Below, piece after piece: positions 9,484-21,205 of a DNA stretch of 64,000 bases. Origin of the DNA: Sphaerosporella brunnea (Eukaryota; Ascomycota; Pezizomycetes; Pezizales; Pyronemataceae); NCBI GenBank assembly GCA_008704415.1, contig VXIS01000174.1:33670-97669 (forward strand). Direction: 5' to 3'. Below the pieces are notes generated by a model. The model saw nothing but the letters and a program-made list of their open reading frames with translations. It was not told the DNA's origin and did not search any database. Within the stretch, counting starts at the first letter, position 1. Each line of letters begins with the position of its first letter. Both the position numbers and the translations under genes were made by a program.

Positions 9484-12012
9484 ATGCTTTCCTCGGTCGT
9501 GCGCTCCCCATACATTTGTCAACAATGTCGCTTTCAATTGCTGCGGCCGCATCGGCCCACAGCCTTAACGATGCCGTCACTACCGCCACAAACCCTTCGT
9601 TTTGCGTCCTACCAACCTTCACCCAGACGCGGACGACGAGAGAGAGACCACGGCCGGAATGACCGACGGGAAAGAGACTACGACCGGCATGACAGGAGGG
9701 AACAGGACTACGGCCTACAGGATAGACAAGAACGAGACCACTACCCACCGGAGAGAGATCACGATGTCCGAGACAGACTGGAGCAGGACTACGAACAATC
9801 TGATTTTGAAGATCGTAATATCTCGCAGTTCACGACCCAAGGCGAGCAAGAGAGACGGTATACCTCCCCAAATTCAGACTCACGCGTGGACTTTTCCATC
9901 GCGGAACTCCTCTCTGCCTCTGCCAAAAGAGCCCTGGAACGCAACGCGCGGGACACGAATAATCGGGAGTTGGAAGTGGAATCCGGAGAGGAGCGATCAC
10001 CGAAATCGAAACAAAAGTCCTCGAACCAGTGGCAGACGGTTGGTCTGCGACCAGCTGTCGCGGAGGCGCTACTGCGAGCCTTTCCCGGCGCATACCGTAT
10101 GACACAGTGCCAGAAGCAGATTCTGCCCCAACTGCTGAAGGGTTATTCTCTTGCGGCACACTACCAGCCCGGTAGTGGGAAAACGTTCGCCATCACAGCG
10201 TGGCTGTTGACTCTCTCGCGGTCGACCAGAACTGTCAGGCCCGACCACGAGCCCAAGGCCCACACCGAGCTCACCACTACCGCACTGATCCTCGTGCCCA
10301 ACGTCGAGCTGGCGCAACAATACCTGAAAAATATCACTAGGTTACTCGAGGCCACTGGGTCCAAAGCAATCATGGACAACCCTGCTGCGTTTGTACAGGC
10401 TCTATACCGAGGAGAAGGCCAGCGTGAGCGCATGGAGCAGCTGCGAGCCACTAGGACGCCACACATTCTGATTGCCACCCCGACGGCGCTTTTGGACGTG
10501 TTGTCAAGCAAGGAACCTGCTACTAGAGACTTGGTGGATTATGAAAGCCTCAAAGCCATCGTCGTCGAAGAAGCAGATCACGCCCTCTCGCGGTACGACA
10601 ATCCTATCGGAGGCGAGCAAACTGCGGTGGACCCGGAAAAGCCTAGAGACCCGCTCTTGATCCTCCTTGATTACATATTCAAAGCTAGAAAGGTCTTCCG
10701 TCTCAAGGCGGGCCATAGGCTTATGCAACCCCAGCTTGTGTTTCTCTCATCAGCCACTGGGTCTGGGCGGACCAAGAGAATCATCAGCGTATATCATTCC
10801 GAGTGGCTGGATGGTGAGAACCGGCCAAATTTTTCACCATTCACTGGAAAGGGAATAACCACAGCTGCGTCCCATTTTCTGTCCCTGGGAGAAAAACGTC
10901 CTCTCCCCAACGAGATGACGCACATACCTCTTAACGTCCCAGACAACCTCAGTCACTACATTGTTGCATATGATCCCGCTACAGGCTTTCTCCGCGACGC
11001 CCCAGTACCCGACTACAATGGAGCGCCTGCGGCGGTTGTAAATGCAGACCTTCAAGCCTCGGAAGAACACCAACGGCAGGTGGAAGAATCCCTCAAGGCT
11101 GCCCTAGACGCAAACGCAACCGGGGAGCTAAACGCATTGATCAAAGCCTACGGCAACCTAGCGCCGGAAGTAAAGCGGCGCGGTTACCCAGCGGGCATAT
11201 CAGCGGAGGTGCTAGAAACGCTTCTGAATCACGACCGGTGGCCGCGCAACGTGGTAGCAGTGGTAGGCGAGAGCTCGTCGAGGCCGGATTTGCAACAGCA
11301 GTGCGCCGCACGCGGCATCGATGCCCGACTATTCGAGATTGACACTTGGAACACTAACGCGGAGGCTGAGGGCCGCACACCCGTCGGCCGCCTCGATCAA
11401 CTACTTGCTCCCAATGCTCCTCGTCTTTCCGCCAAAGATTCCGCGGGAGGAACAAAGGAGAAGTCCACCGTCTGGATTGCAAACTACCCTTCCCTCCGCG
11501 GCCTCGACATCCCCGGAATCTCACACCTTTACATCCTCCACCGTCTCGACCGCGTGCGCGAATACATCACCTTTGCGGGCCGCGTAGCGCGCTGGCCTTT
11601 CTCTAAGAAGGAGAGTTTGCGCCATCCCAGATTCATGGGCCGTGACCCGCGGCCGCATGGTAAGGTTGTCAGCGTGCTGCTCGAGGAACGCGGCGTTATC
11701 CCAGATGAGATGGGAGCGAACGAGTATTCGATCGTGGCGGCGGACGGCAGCGAGGCCGAAGGGTGGGTGTGGAAGAACGAGGCGTTGCGGCTGGCAAAGA
11801 TCGGCATCCAGATCAAGAAGTACTTTTCCGACGCGGAACAGACTGCGGCGGGGAATGTTGGGTATGGAGATCTTGGAGAGGTCTTGAGGACTTCTCAGGA
11901 CCTTGATGAGGAGGAAGAGGAGGAGGAGGTGGAGGTGGAGCAAGAATTGACGTTGGAGGATGACGAGGGAGAGGCGGACGAGGACAACTTACCGTGGGAT
12001 GAGAAGAAATGA
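9484..12012 (+). CDS. MRH4: Mitochondrial DEAD-box-like RNA helicase (MRH4-like)
   Basis: Probable mitochondrial RNA helicase of the MRH4 type, which in yeast acts in large mitoribosomal subunit assembly. Single exon, 842 aa. The N-terminus is basic and Ser/Leu/Arg-rich with CQQC, consistent with mitochondrial import. Residues about 48-105 form a degenerate 10-residue repeat (RRERDYDRHD type). Helicase core: Q-motif region MTQCQKQILP, Walker A QPGSGKT at about 228-234, motif Ia LVPNVELAQQ, motif Ib ATPTALLD, motif II as EEAD instead of DEAD, motif III SSAT, and motif VI-like FAGRVAR. The last 45 residues are very acidic. The EEAD change keeps one acidic pair; activity cannot be judged by eye. 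Assignment to MRH4 rather than another mitochondrial helicase is from overall architecture. Confidence 0.85.
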   Translation: MLSSVVRSPYICQQCRFQLLRPHRPTALTMPSLPPQTLRFASYQPSPRRGRRERDHGRNDRRERDYDRHDRREQDYGLQDRQERDHYPPERDHDVRDRLEQDYEQSDFEDRNISQFTTQGEQERRYTSPNSDSRVDFSIAELLSASAKRALERNARDTNNRELEVESGEERSPKSKQKSSNQWQTVGLRPAVAEALLRAFPGAYRMTQCQKQILPQLLKGYSLAAHYQPGSGKTFAITAWLLTLSRSTRTVRPDHEPKAHTELTTTALILVPNVELAQQYLKNITRLLEATGSKAIMDNPAAFVQALYRGEGQRERMEQLRATRTPHILIATPTALLDVLSSKEPATRDLVDYESLKAIVVEEADHALSRYDNPIGGEQTAVDPEKPRDPLLILLDYIFKARKVFRLKAGHRLMQPQLVFLSSATGSGRTKRIISVYHSEWLDGENRPNFSPFTGKGITTAASHFLSLGEKRPLPNEMTHIPLNVPDNLSHYIVAYDPATGFLRDAPVPDYNGAPAAVVNADLQASEEHQRQVEESLKAALDANATGELNALIKAYGNLAPEVKRRGYPAGISAEVLETLLNHDRWPRNVVAVVGESSSRPDLQQQCAARGIDARLFEIDTWNTNAEAEGRTPVGRLDQLLAPNAPRLSAKDSAGGTKEKSTVWIANYPSLRGLDIPGISHLYILHRLDRVREYITFAGRVARWPFSKKESLRHPRFMGRDPRPHGKVVSVLLEERGVIPDEMGANEYSIVAADGSEAEGWVWKNEALRLAKIGIQIKKYFSDAEQTAAGNVGYGDLGEVLRTSQDLDEEEEEEEVEVEQELTLEDDEGEADEDNLPWDEKK

Positions 12013-12339
12013 TGTACTGTGCTTTGCGGCGGTGGCGGCGGAATTGTTGTAAGATAAATGGTTTATTTCTTTTGCATATCTCGGTAGACTAGAGGGTGGG
12101 CGCATAAAAGCTATCCGTGTTAGATACTCATCTTTTTGGAGCTGAATGGTAACGATCAGTTACGGGCGTTTGATTCCTTCGTGCTCTTGTTCCACCCCAT
12201 TCATAACAATAACAACATCCCAACAGCTGGTGGAGGTATCACCCATTCATTACCGCATGCCGCGTATAGATACAGAAAAGGGAACAAATGCAACCCAAAC
12301 TTTTCCAGCCTCCCCTCCCCTTCCCTCCCCATCAATCCT
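12013..12339. other. Convergent 3' region MRH4/BRX1
   Basis: Tail-to-tail genes, so this holds two 3' UTRs and terminators. No coding frame of note. Confidence 0.6.
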
Positions 12340-13361
12340 CTACGCAAACAAAACAGCATCATCAATCTCGGCCTCAGCCATCTTCGCAATCTTCTGCTCC
12401 TTCTGTATCTCCCTCTTCTTGACCACCCTCTTGGTGCGCGCCATATCCCTTCCGCCAGCACGCACCGCGCGCTTCTCGCGGATCGCGGCGCGCACCTCGT
12501 TCGGTGACACGAACTCCTTGTTCTCGTACACCACGGGACCGCCAAAGCTTCCCTCGAGGATCACGATGGGCGTCATGACGAAGCGCGGGCCAATCTCGAC
12601 CAGCTCGACGCCGTCTTTGCTGTCCTTCCTGCTCTTCTTTTCCGTGTCCTCGTCGTCGTCGCCTGCAGCAGCAGCAGCGCCAGCGGCGGCGGCGGAGGTG
12701 ATCTGGACCTGGTAGTGCCGTAGCCACACCTTGCCGTCGGCGAGGGTGAAGGCTACGACGCGGTCGACGAAGGGCTTGGATTTCCTGGTGCCTTTGGGCA
12801 CCGAGAAGGTGTGCAGCAGCAGCTCCTTCATCAGCGCTGCGCTGGGCGTGGCGTCAAAGTTCTTGTCGAAAGAAACGATCGGTCTGCTGCCGCGCAGGGC
12901 GTTGCCCGTGAAGTTGAGTTCCGACATTGTGTGTACTTTTTTTTTTTTTTCTCTCCAGTCAGACCCTACCAATACTACTACTACTACCGCCACCACCACC
13001 GCCACACCGAAGAGGAGAGAGGAGGAGGGGGATTACAGTTCTGGATGTGAAACTTGATGCTGGGTCCATTCGGGTTCCTTGCCAGCCAGAGGTATAGATC
13101 TTGCCTCTTCCTCGCCTCGAAGAATAGCACGCCGTTGCAATTGTAGAGCTCGGCCACTTCGTTCAGATAGTGCAATTGCGACTTGGTATCCAGCTTTGCG
13201 TCTTTGCGCGAGTGCGGCAGCATCGCTACCAGGTCGTTGAGTAGGTGTCGGTGCCGATAGGTCACTCCCCGCGAGGAGAGTATCAGTACCCGAGACTTCG
13301 GCGCCACCTTTTCCGGCTTTTCGTGGCTCGGGGTGGTGACCGCTTTGAAGAGTGTCGACAT
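12340..13361 (-). CDS. BRX1: Ribosome biogenesis protein BRX1 (Brix domain)
   Basis: Nucleolar factor for 60S subunit maturation. Exons 13361-13037 and 12935-12340 give 306 aa. Brix-domain blocks: KSRVLILSSRGVTYRHRHLLNDL, HYLNEVAELYNCNGVLFFE, DLYLWLARNPNGPSIKFHIQN, then across the intron HTMSELNFTGNALRGSRPIVSFD, and EIGPRFVMTPIVILEGSFGGPVVYEN. An Ala-rich, then acidic-basic insertion (AAAAGAAAAAGDDDEDTEKKS) lies in the middle. The tail is Lys/Arg-rich (RTKRVVKKREIQKEQK), typical of nucleolar proteins. The 101-bp intron is unusual: between branch site and 3' AG lies a run of A rather than pyrimidines. Frame and homology leave little choice of acceptor. Confidence 0.94.
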
Positions 13362-14012
13362 TTTTGCGTGGTTGTGAGAAGACAGGTGGTGAGGTGGGTG
13401 ACGTTTTAACTTAGAAAAAATTGGAGAGCCACTCGTGTCGCGGTTGCTTGCCCCACCCCTGCGGAAAAGACCCGCGCGCTTCACCCGCGCACCAACTTCG
13501 AAGCGTAGGTACATGTACTTACTCGGTGGGTACGGCTGGGCCACATTTCGAGTAACTAGTACTGCAGAACAGGTAGAATATGGATACGCTGCGTCCAGTA
13601 TTTGTATACTCAAGCAGTCACTGCTCAAGTACCTGTGTGTTGGACCATGGAGCTTGCTTTGCTTTCGGCCTACCTATCTCGCGATACATGGCACCCTACA
13701 AATACTGAATTATATCAGGTTCCAGTGAACATGGATAAGATTGCTGCAGCTGTTTTTGAGACCGCCAAGTGCTCATCACGTGGTGATGACATGCCGGCCC
13801 AGTAAAATTATGGCTGTACCGAACCAATGAATAAAAACAGACAGACGCCGCAGAATGCGCGGTAAAAAAAGACAAGCTTAAAGGGAGTGGATAAACAGAA
13901 GGTATGTGAACGAAGATGAAAGAAGAGAAAACGCAGCACGGCAACACCTTCCTTCTATGCAGAAAACCCATATAAAGATAAAAAGTAATCAAAGAAAATA
14001 CACGCAACTGAA
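13362..14012. other. Intergenic BRX1-LNP1
   Basis: BRX1 promoter and LNP1 3' region. No supported gene. Short ORFs here lack any family signature. Confidence 0.5.
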
Positions 14013-15358
14013 TCAAACCTGCTTTCTTCCAGTGAGCTTGGCTTTTGATTTCGGAGTCCGTAGCTCTTCCTTATCGCTCTCAGCATCAGCAACCTCCTTC
14101 CCCTTCTCGTCCACAACTTCGGAAGCAGAATTTCCGGATTTGGTCTTGAGTGAAGCAGTGGCGGATCGGCGATTGGGCGCATCATCAATGTCCACAAGAC
14201 TAGGTTCTAGCAAGCTCTCCTTCTCTTCATGTTTCACCTCTATGGCACGTTGCTTTTGAGCGCCATTCATGGTACCACATCTCGCGCATCCCCATTCATC
14301 CATCTCGTTCAGAGAGCGGGTTCCAGGGGGCGCAAGTCCATTGACCATCCTGCAATTCTTGCAGATCAGAGCGAACCTATTCTTCGCGGACGTCTCATCC
14401 TCACCCAAAACTACATCCAGGATACGGTCGTACCACCTGGGTGCCGTGGCTTCCTCCGGCTGCAGATGTTGTTGGGAGGGAGGTTGGGTATGCCCTTGCA
14501 TGTGAAGCGTCTGCGGGAGTCGTTGCTGAAAAGGCGGTTGCGGACCTCGCGGGGGCTGGCCCTGAGCCTGAACCTGGCCATATTGGGGCGGGATTCCGGC
14601 TTTCTGCTGAGCAAGTAATTGCTGCTGGACACGCATCTGATCGGGAGTGAGCGTGTTTGCAAGTTGAGAAAGCTGCGGTTGGGGCTGAGGTTGATGTGGC
14701 ATGCGCTGCTGCGGTCCGGTGGACTCAGAGGCAGATGTGGCGGCTGAAAGGGACGGAGTCTTCTGATTCTCGACAGACTGTGAGATTCCGGAGGAGGTTC
14801 CGCCATATTTCTCGATCAGGGATTGGGTGGTCGAAAATTTGGTTGCGGCTTTGAGCTTCTCGATTGTGGCTCGCTGTTGCGTTTGAAGGTCCTCGAGTCT
14901 GGTTTCTGCAGAAGTGATTCGACGCTCGTAATAGAGATCAAGTGATTTCCGGACAAAATAAATCCTGTCACATTGGCCAGGTCAGTATGCAGAAGAGGGC
15001 AGGAAGAGTGTCTCCAAGGAACGGCCACACTCACGCAAACGGTCCCACGAGCAACCCAGAGCCTTCCTGCAATCCGACATTCTGGTACCCTACCACGAGC
15101 ACAATAACTATGATATAGAGGATGAATCCTAACACCGAGTAAATGGTGAACAGCGCTTTATATCTGCGAGAGCGTTGCCGTAGAATAGCGAGCTTCGAGG
15201 AGGACGCTTCAATCTGGGACGCCAACTTCACGAGTATCCGCTCAAAGGAGTCGGGAGAGTTGTCGTCACCCTGAATCGTCGGTCAGCTTCCTATCCTGGC
15301 TGGAGAAAACAAAAGGGGGAAGGGGGGTACTTACACGGAAGGGCCACAAGCGAACCAT
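14013..15358 (-). CDS. LNP1: Lunapark family ER three-way-junction protein
   Basis: Stabilises three-way junctions of the tubular ER network. Exons 15358-15335 (24 nt), 15270-15035, 14964-14013 give 403 aa. A coiled-coil-prone segment (SFERILVKLASQIEASSSKLAILRQRSRRYK) precedes two close membrane segments (about residues 51-73 and 80-97, the second crossing intron 2). The family block YYERRITSAETRLEDLQTQQRATIEKLKAATKFSTTQSLIEKYGG follows. A Pro/Gln-rich linker comes next, then the Lunapark C4 zinc finger (CKNC ... CARC, about 290-320). The C-terminus is acidic and ends in a basic tail. Divergent from RPS18. Confidence 0.93.
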
Positions 15359-16204
15359 GGCTGCGGAAGTTATGAAGTTTGAAAGTAGAGCAAATTCAAG
15401 GACAAAGAGGGGACGGCGCAAGGAGAGGAAGAGAAGAACAGGACACGGTAAGGAGTAAAAATGAAAGTAAATGTGGAGAGAAGGATTGAAGGAGAAAGAG
15501 AGAAAAAGCGGAAGGCTCAGCCGTTGCTAAGGCTGGATATGGTGTAGATAATTCTTGCGAAAGAAATATCTTTTCCTGCCACGAAGTCAATAGTACCAGC
15601 ACTATGTCATCGCGATGAAGCTCTGTGATTGATTGATGATGTGGCTGGTGACGGCGGCTGGTGAAGGCAGCAGACCAGGGGGTAGCAAGGACTTAGTAAG
15701 TTGCACGAGCCACAGCGCGGGCTGTGTTACATAAGAAACAGCAAATCCCATAGCGAACGATATGTGTCGATCAACAAGGAAGTGACATCATAACGCAGTA
15801 CCCATGTGAATGCAAATAACCAAGTATCTACATAGTTCATCATGAACTGCTCTTCATCAACGTAGGACGCTTGATGCTTTCCAGAATAATTGTCGCCTCA
15901 TACTCTGGCGGTTTCTCAAAGCATCGACTCAAGGCGGTCTGTGGGTTAACGGACATGATCATCAATTCGTTGGTGTTCTGGTTGTTGTCTTATCTTTATC
16001 AGATCAGATCAGATCGAGTCCATGCGAGGAAAAAGCCCTTATCTAATCAGCAATCTGTGCGTGCACACACACGGTCACACGGCAACCTTGCCCCACAAAT
16101 CAATCCCACCGTGAGACGCTAAGCTATCGAAAAGCACGCGCCGGTAACTCAACAACTTCGACAACCCGTAAATCGACAAACGACGACACGACTGCTCGCC
16201 CAAC
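15359..16204. promoter_or_regulatory. Divergent region LNP1/RPS18
   Basis: Contains both promoters and the RPS18 5' UTR. A GATCA-type short repeat lies at about 15998-16015. No coding region supported. Confidence 0.5.
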
Positions 16205-16810
16205 ATGTGAGTCCTACTCCGGCTACACCGATTCGCGCGATTTAGAGAGAACGCTCAGGTTCTGACGGCTTTCTTTTCTCGGTTCAAACAGGTCTCTCGT
16301 CAGCGGCGAAAAGTCGAACTTCCAGTTCATCCTTCGTCTCCTCAACACGAACGTCGATGGAAAGCAGAAGGTCATGTACGCCTTGACCAAGATCAAGGGT
16401 GTTGGACGTCGATACTCCAACTTGGTCTGCAAGAAGGCCGATGTCGACCTCAACAAGCGGTACGCAGCGAGCGAACCATAGCGCAATGTTCGAAATCTAA
16501 CGTTGTATCCAGCGCCGGCGAACTCACCACCGAAGAGCTTGAGCGCATCGTCACCATCATCCAGAACCCCACCCAGTACAAGATCCCCGCCTGGTTCCTC
16601 AACAGACAGCGCGACATCGTCGACGGCAAGAACTACCAGATTCTCGCCAACGGTGTCGACTCCAAGCTCCGTGAAGATCTTGAGCGTCTGAAGAAGATCC
16701 GCGCCCACCGTGGTCTTCGTCACTACTGGGGCCTCCGTGTCCGTGGTCAGCACACTAAGACCACTGGTCGCCGCGGCCGGACCGTCGGTGTGTCCAAGAA
16801 GAAGAGTTAA
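16205..16810 (+). CDS. RPS18: 40S ribosomal protein S18 (uS13)
   Basis: Small-subunit protein of the head, contacting the 60S subunit and P-site tRNA region. Exons 16205-16206, 16292-16459, 16513-16810 give 155 aa (fungal S18 is about 146-156). Sequence is highly conserved: [22 protein letters not shown] start ([17 protein letters not shown]), [70 protein letters not shown]. As in PRE1, the start codon is split AT|G by an intron (GTGAGT...AACAG, 85 bp). Both introns lie in the 5' part of the gene, as is common in fungal ribosomal protein genes. Confidence 0.97.
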
Positions 16811-17507
16811 ACATGTGCGGTTATCTTGGAGTTCCGGGGATGGGAAAAAAAAGCGAAGCATAATTGAATCAACAAGCTGCCGCTACCTCAAAATTGCGGG
16901 CTTCAGTTGTCGATGTGATTTTTTTTTTTTTTTTTTTGATTTTTTTTGAAGTTGATGCGAGCAGCTATGATTTTGAACGAGTCTCCAACAATCTTCATTC
17001 GCCCTAAGCCGCCGCCCCAGATTCCTTTGCATGCTTCCGCCGTTCTCAAGCTGGGAGCAGCACCGACAACAAATGACGTCTACCCCTGGGTATCCACACA
17101 AAGAGTTATGCAAATGGTTGTAGATGGTGAAAACTTGCTACCATGAACAGAGTTGAAGCGGTTTGAATACTCACCTGCGTCGAACTACATTGTCGAGTGT
17201 CCTCCGCTCCGATTGGTACTTGATATACAGTTAGGAGCTTTGCGGAATAGAAGTGACGATATTTGCTCAGTTTCCAGGGTCGATCATTGAGGGTCATATC
17301 TAAAATAAACAATCTTGCAAGAAATAAAGTGGTACAAAAGTACATAATAACGACCATTCCTTCCTCCGCACGTGAAGTATACTCCCAATTTAAACGCCAA
17401 AACAATGATAACCCAAAGAATTCCTTGTAAAATGCGCGGGGACCTTTATCCACCATTCTGTTGTTACAACGATATGAAGTAGACTTCTTTAGTGGCCAAT
17501 GAAGTTA
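16811..17507. other. Convergent 3' region RPS18/BRL1
   Basis: A T-rich tract (16920-16947) sits just past RPS18. No supported gene; the 116-codon minus-strand ORF at 17106-17456 has no recognisable signature and poor coding character. Confidence 0.5.
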
Positions 17508-18896
17508 CTAATCACGCCATTCCAACGCCTGGCCATTGTCGCGGTTCTTTCGAGGAGAGGTTGTATAATCGAGAGGCGTTGAGGGCAAATCAAAATGCTC
17601 ACTCCTCGCAACAGGAGTTTTCCATTGTCGCGGCGATTGGTACGGATAGGTGTGCGGCGTGGACGACGGAAAAGAAGGCGTAGCTCCGTAGAATGGATGG
17701 GGGAAGTAGGGTTTCGTTGAACCAGTACTGCGTCCTGCGACCCAGCATAGGGTGATCAAAAAAATTATGGAACCCTGAATAGTTGATTAGCTCCTTTGCA
17801 AATTACCGGGCGACAAAATACTTACCATCGTCTTCCAATGGAGCTCACTGACAAAACTATTTAAGATTTGCGCGAGCATGGTAGCACTGACTGCTGATCT
17901 GCCCACCTTGTTTGGGTCTTCGTTCATGCACTTCTCCAACTCGGCACAAAATTCCGCCAACTTCGGGACACGGGTGTGTGGAGCACAGTGATTGACCACG
18001 TATTCTGAGGAGCAACGCTGAATCTTCGCGGTGACCGCACCCACGGATTCTGAAAGCCGGTTGTTCAAATCTTGTTGCACAACGCGGACACCAGAAAACA
18101 GGATGTATATGGCCAGCAACACCCAGGAGGCATGTATAAACATCTGGAGGTACGAAGATACTACCTCGGGAATGCCTCGATGTGTTTCCAACCACTCCCT
18201 AGTAGATCTTGCTTTACGAGGCGGCTGGCCTCGGGTGCTGTAGTTGTCCTGCACCTCATCGCTCTCGTCGTCGTTCGAGGTTTTGTCGGGCTCAGCGCGC
18301 TTGTTACGCCGTCGCTGAGGTTTGCTGATGGCGCCATCATGCCTAGTTCCTCGCCGCAGCTCTCCCCTGCCAGTGACCCGAGTGCCTGACAACGACAGAC
18401 TGCTGATTCCACCTTTCTTGCCGCTTCGAAGCAACTGCGCAAGTTGAGCATCCGGGGTGGGAACCTCGCTGTCCATATCCCTCGAGTCATTGCCAGGTGT
18501 GCTAAACATGTCGGAGTCCTTTGAAGGGGTGTCGAAAGTATTTCTGGGTGTCTGGAAGGCTGGAGTATTAAATGCAGCGAACAGCGGCTTTCCGAGGGGC
18601 GTAGCAGGGTGTGCGCTTTGTTTCATAAATACGGGCTGGCTCGGGGCGGGAGTAGAAAAAATCTCGTGCTTGATAGGCGAGGACTGGAAAGATGAGGGTG
18701 CTCCTGCACAGTGAGTGAGCACAAGTCCTGAATAGGATTTCCGTGGCAGTGACTGCATACCTCCACGCCTAACTGGCGTCTCTTCCGCAACAGCGCGCTG
18801 AATACCGCTCATTCTGAACGGCGAATTGGTGTCAACACGTCCAGTTTGGTTTTCCCATTCGAACTCCATGGGGGATTCTTGTCCGCGGTACTCCAT
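17508..18896 (-). CDS. BRL1: Nuclear-envelope protein of the BRL1/BRR6 family
   Basis: Integral inner-nuclear-membrane and ER protein needed for nuclear pore assembly and membrane lipid balance. Exons 18896-18761, 18703-17826, 17774-17508 give 426 aa. The N-terminal half is disordered with many TP/SP motifs (FSTPAP, FQTPR, FDTPS). A basic patch (PQRRRNKRAEP) could act in nuclear import. TM1 is SSYLQMFIHASWVLLAIYILFSG. The lumenal family block has four conserved Cys (RCSSEYVVNHCAPHTRVPKL, EFCAELEKCM), followed by DPNKVGRSAV and LNSFVSELHWKTM. TM2 (SIIFLITLCWVAG) is in exon 3. The first intron is 57 nt, a multiple of three, so it reads through without a stop; splicing is inferred from GTATGC/TGTGCAG ends. 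One gene appears to cover both yeast paralogues. Confidence 0.9.
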
Positions 18897-21174
18897 ACCG
18901 TCAAGTGCAAAAAGGGAAGAAGCGCAGGTGTAATGTGGAAGTGTTGGAGGGGAGGAGGGGGGGCAGTGTGCGGTGGTTTAAAGAAAGACAGACTTGGAGA
19001 GGTGAAGCAAGCGAATGCTGTGGATTTGGAAGACGCGATGAAGGCCTGGAGACGCGATGTGGGGAGATAGTGCGAGATGCGAGATGCGAGGTCACTGGAG
19101 AGAATGCAGCCGCGAAAAAACATCTAGGGCTTGGTCGTCGTCAGGGGCAACGCAGTGCCCAAGTCTGACACGTGCAAAAGCTTGGACCAGCAGGTCATGG
19201 AATCTCACTCGGCAAAGAATTCTGCATCATATTTTGAGAGAGGAACGAATGCTTTGGCCATGCATGGCTTTTCTGCTCGATAAAACTAGCCTTGAAGGAC
19301 AACCCGGAAGGATCTTTGAAACCAAAGCTTCCAGCCTTGCCCAAGTTCCATGTGCCGTTTCACAGTGATCATTACAAACGACAAAAGCGCTGCAAGGTGG
19401 GCTCAACTTGGAAATACTCCTCCGTCATTGTACGCTACAAGTGAAAAATTCAAGTCCAGGATTTATTTTTTGATGGTTAAAAGATCCGGGCTGATCTAAT
19501 CTGATTTGATCGGGCCGCCGGCACGTTCCCAGTGTCGATCTTTCAACGCTCCGGTCCGTGCACTGCTTAAGCGAGTCAAGTTCACCGTCGACGCTGCAGC
19601 GTTTCGAACGCCATTCTCTCTTTCCATACCATTCCACACCACGCACGATCAACATCAGGTCAGGTCTCCGCTTCGAGAAGCAGGGCATGGTAATTCCTGG
19701 TCAGACAGTCAGGCTTTGACGCACAGCACTCGACGGCAGATTGTGCCTTTGCCACGGTCTATCAGGCCGAAACGTATATAGCGGTCCTCGAGGTAATTTT
19801 TTACAAGGAAGCCCACGACCTGACGGATATTAGCATTGAATGGATGGGCTGTTCACACCAGTGACGCGCCCCCAAGTAGAGCACGAGCTTGCCACACGAG
19901 AGGGTTGATCTCGGCTTTCAAGTCGCCATGGCCCGAAGCCTGCTTCCATCCTGGTAGAGATTTCCCTCATAGTCTTGCTTACCGGTGCAACCGGTGCAAC
20001 CTGCTGAATGTTGTGCCAGGAGTTTTCCTCAGACGGGGCGTGCATGCTCTGAGGGCTAACTGTGTACGTGTGTAGATAGAATCAACAGATAATCGTCGCT
20101 TTTGATCGCTGCCGCTAGCACTTGCGCCCGCCACGGCCATTAAAATCATGTATTACTCGACACACGCAGATTGAAGCTCAACATCTGCCGTTTAGGAAAA
20201 CAAAGCATGCGTCATTTCATGCAAAGGGGCGGGTGTGACAACCAACGAAACAAACTGTTGTGCATGTCAGATTTTTTTTTTTTTTTTTTTTTCTTTTCTT
20301 TTTCTTTCTGCACTGGGTATATCTACTTCTGGAAGACGGTTGGTTGGAAAGACTTGTCAAGCCACATGGCCACCAGTAGCCGAAATGTGGCGCGGCTAAA
20401 ACACCACGGTGCTGCAGCCAATGATGGATTTGCAAAACCACCCGAGATCTCGGAAAATCCGATCGATGCCTGCGCGCATGAATGAGTCTCACAGCTGGCC
20501 GGGTTGAGTCGGAACAACGAGGAAATGCGCGGTCAGGCAAGGGGCGCTGCAGCGTGCTTGTGTGTATGTAACGTCGAGGTCTGAAAGCAGCAACAGCAGC
20601 CAGCGGCATCGCCAGCACCGCATCTTCGCTCGAATGCAATCGGCATCTCCCGTCGGAAGCATGCTCAAGCATGTGAGTGCTGAGTACAAACAGGTACAAA
20701 CAGGTATATATATATCTAAATGGCACACTCAAGTACTTCTGTGGGTACCCTACCCTACGCATGCACGGGCCACTCGTAGCCGCACATAGTTCCCTGATTT
20801 GGAGGCGTGCATGCTGTTTGTTCACTTGGTACCTGCTTCAACACGCCAGGCGGGTCTGCTCTGCCTCACGCAGTCGACTCTCTCCACGAATACGGGGCGT
20901 ATTCTTGCAAAGTGAAATTCTCATAGCGAGAGCGGCTTGTCCCATGATTATTTTATTAATATTCTTGCAGGGAGAGTCGACTGCAACCCAGCGAACCAGC
21001 CCTCACGTGCCCCGGTACCTCTTGAGTCTTGATTCTTGAAAGGGCACTTCAAGGGAAGACACAGACATGCATGCATGCTCGCTCGGGCACGCCGCCCGTT
21101 GCATCTCGATTCGTAGCAGGTGATTTGGTGCTATCGCCGCCGATAACCACCAACCTAGTTGTGTTGAAAGAAAG

Positions 21175-21205
<31 letters not shown>

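Noticed and set aside
13775..13860. GTGATGA C-box-like motif
   Set aside because: No D box or terminal stem at a suitable distance.
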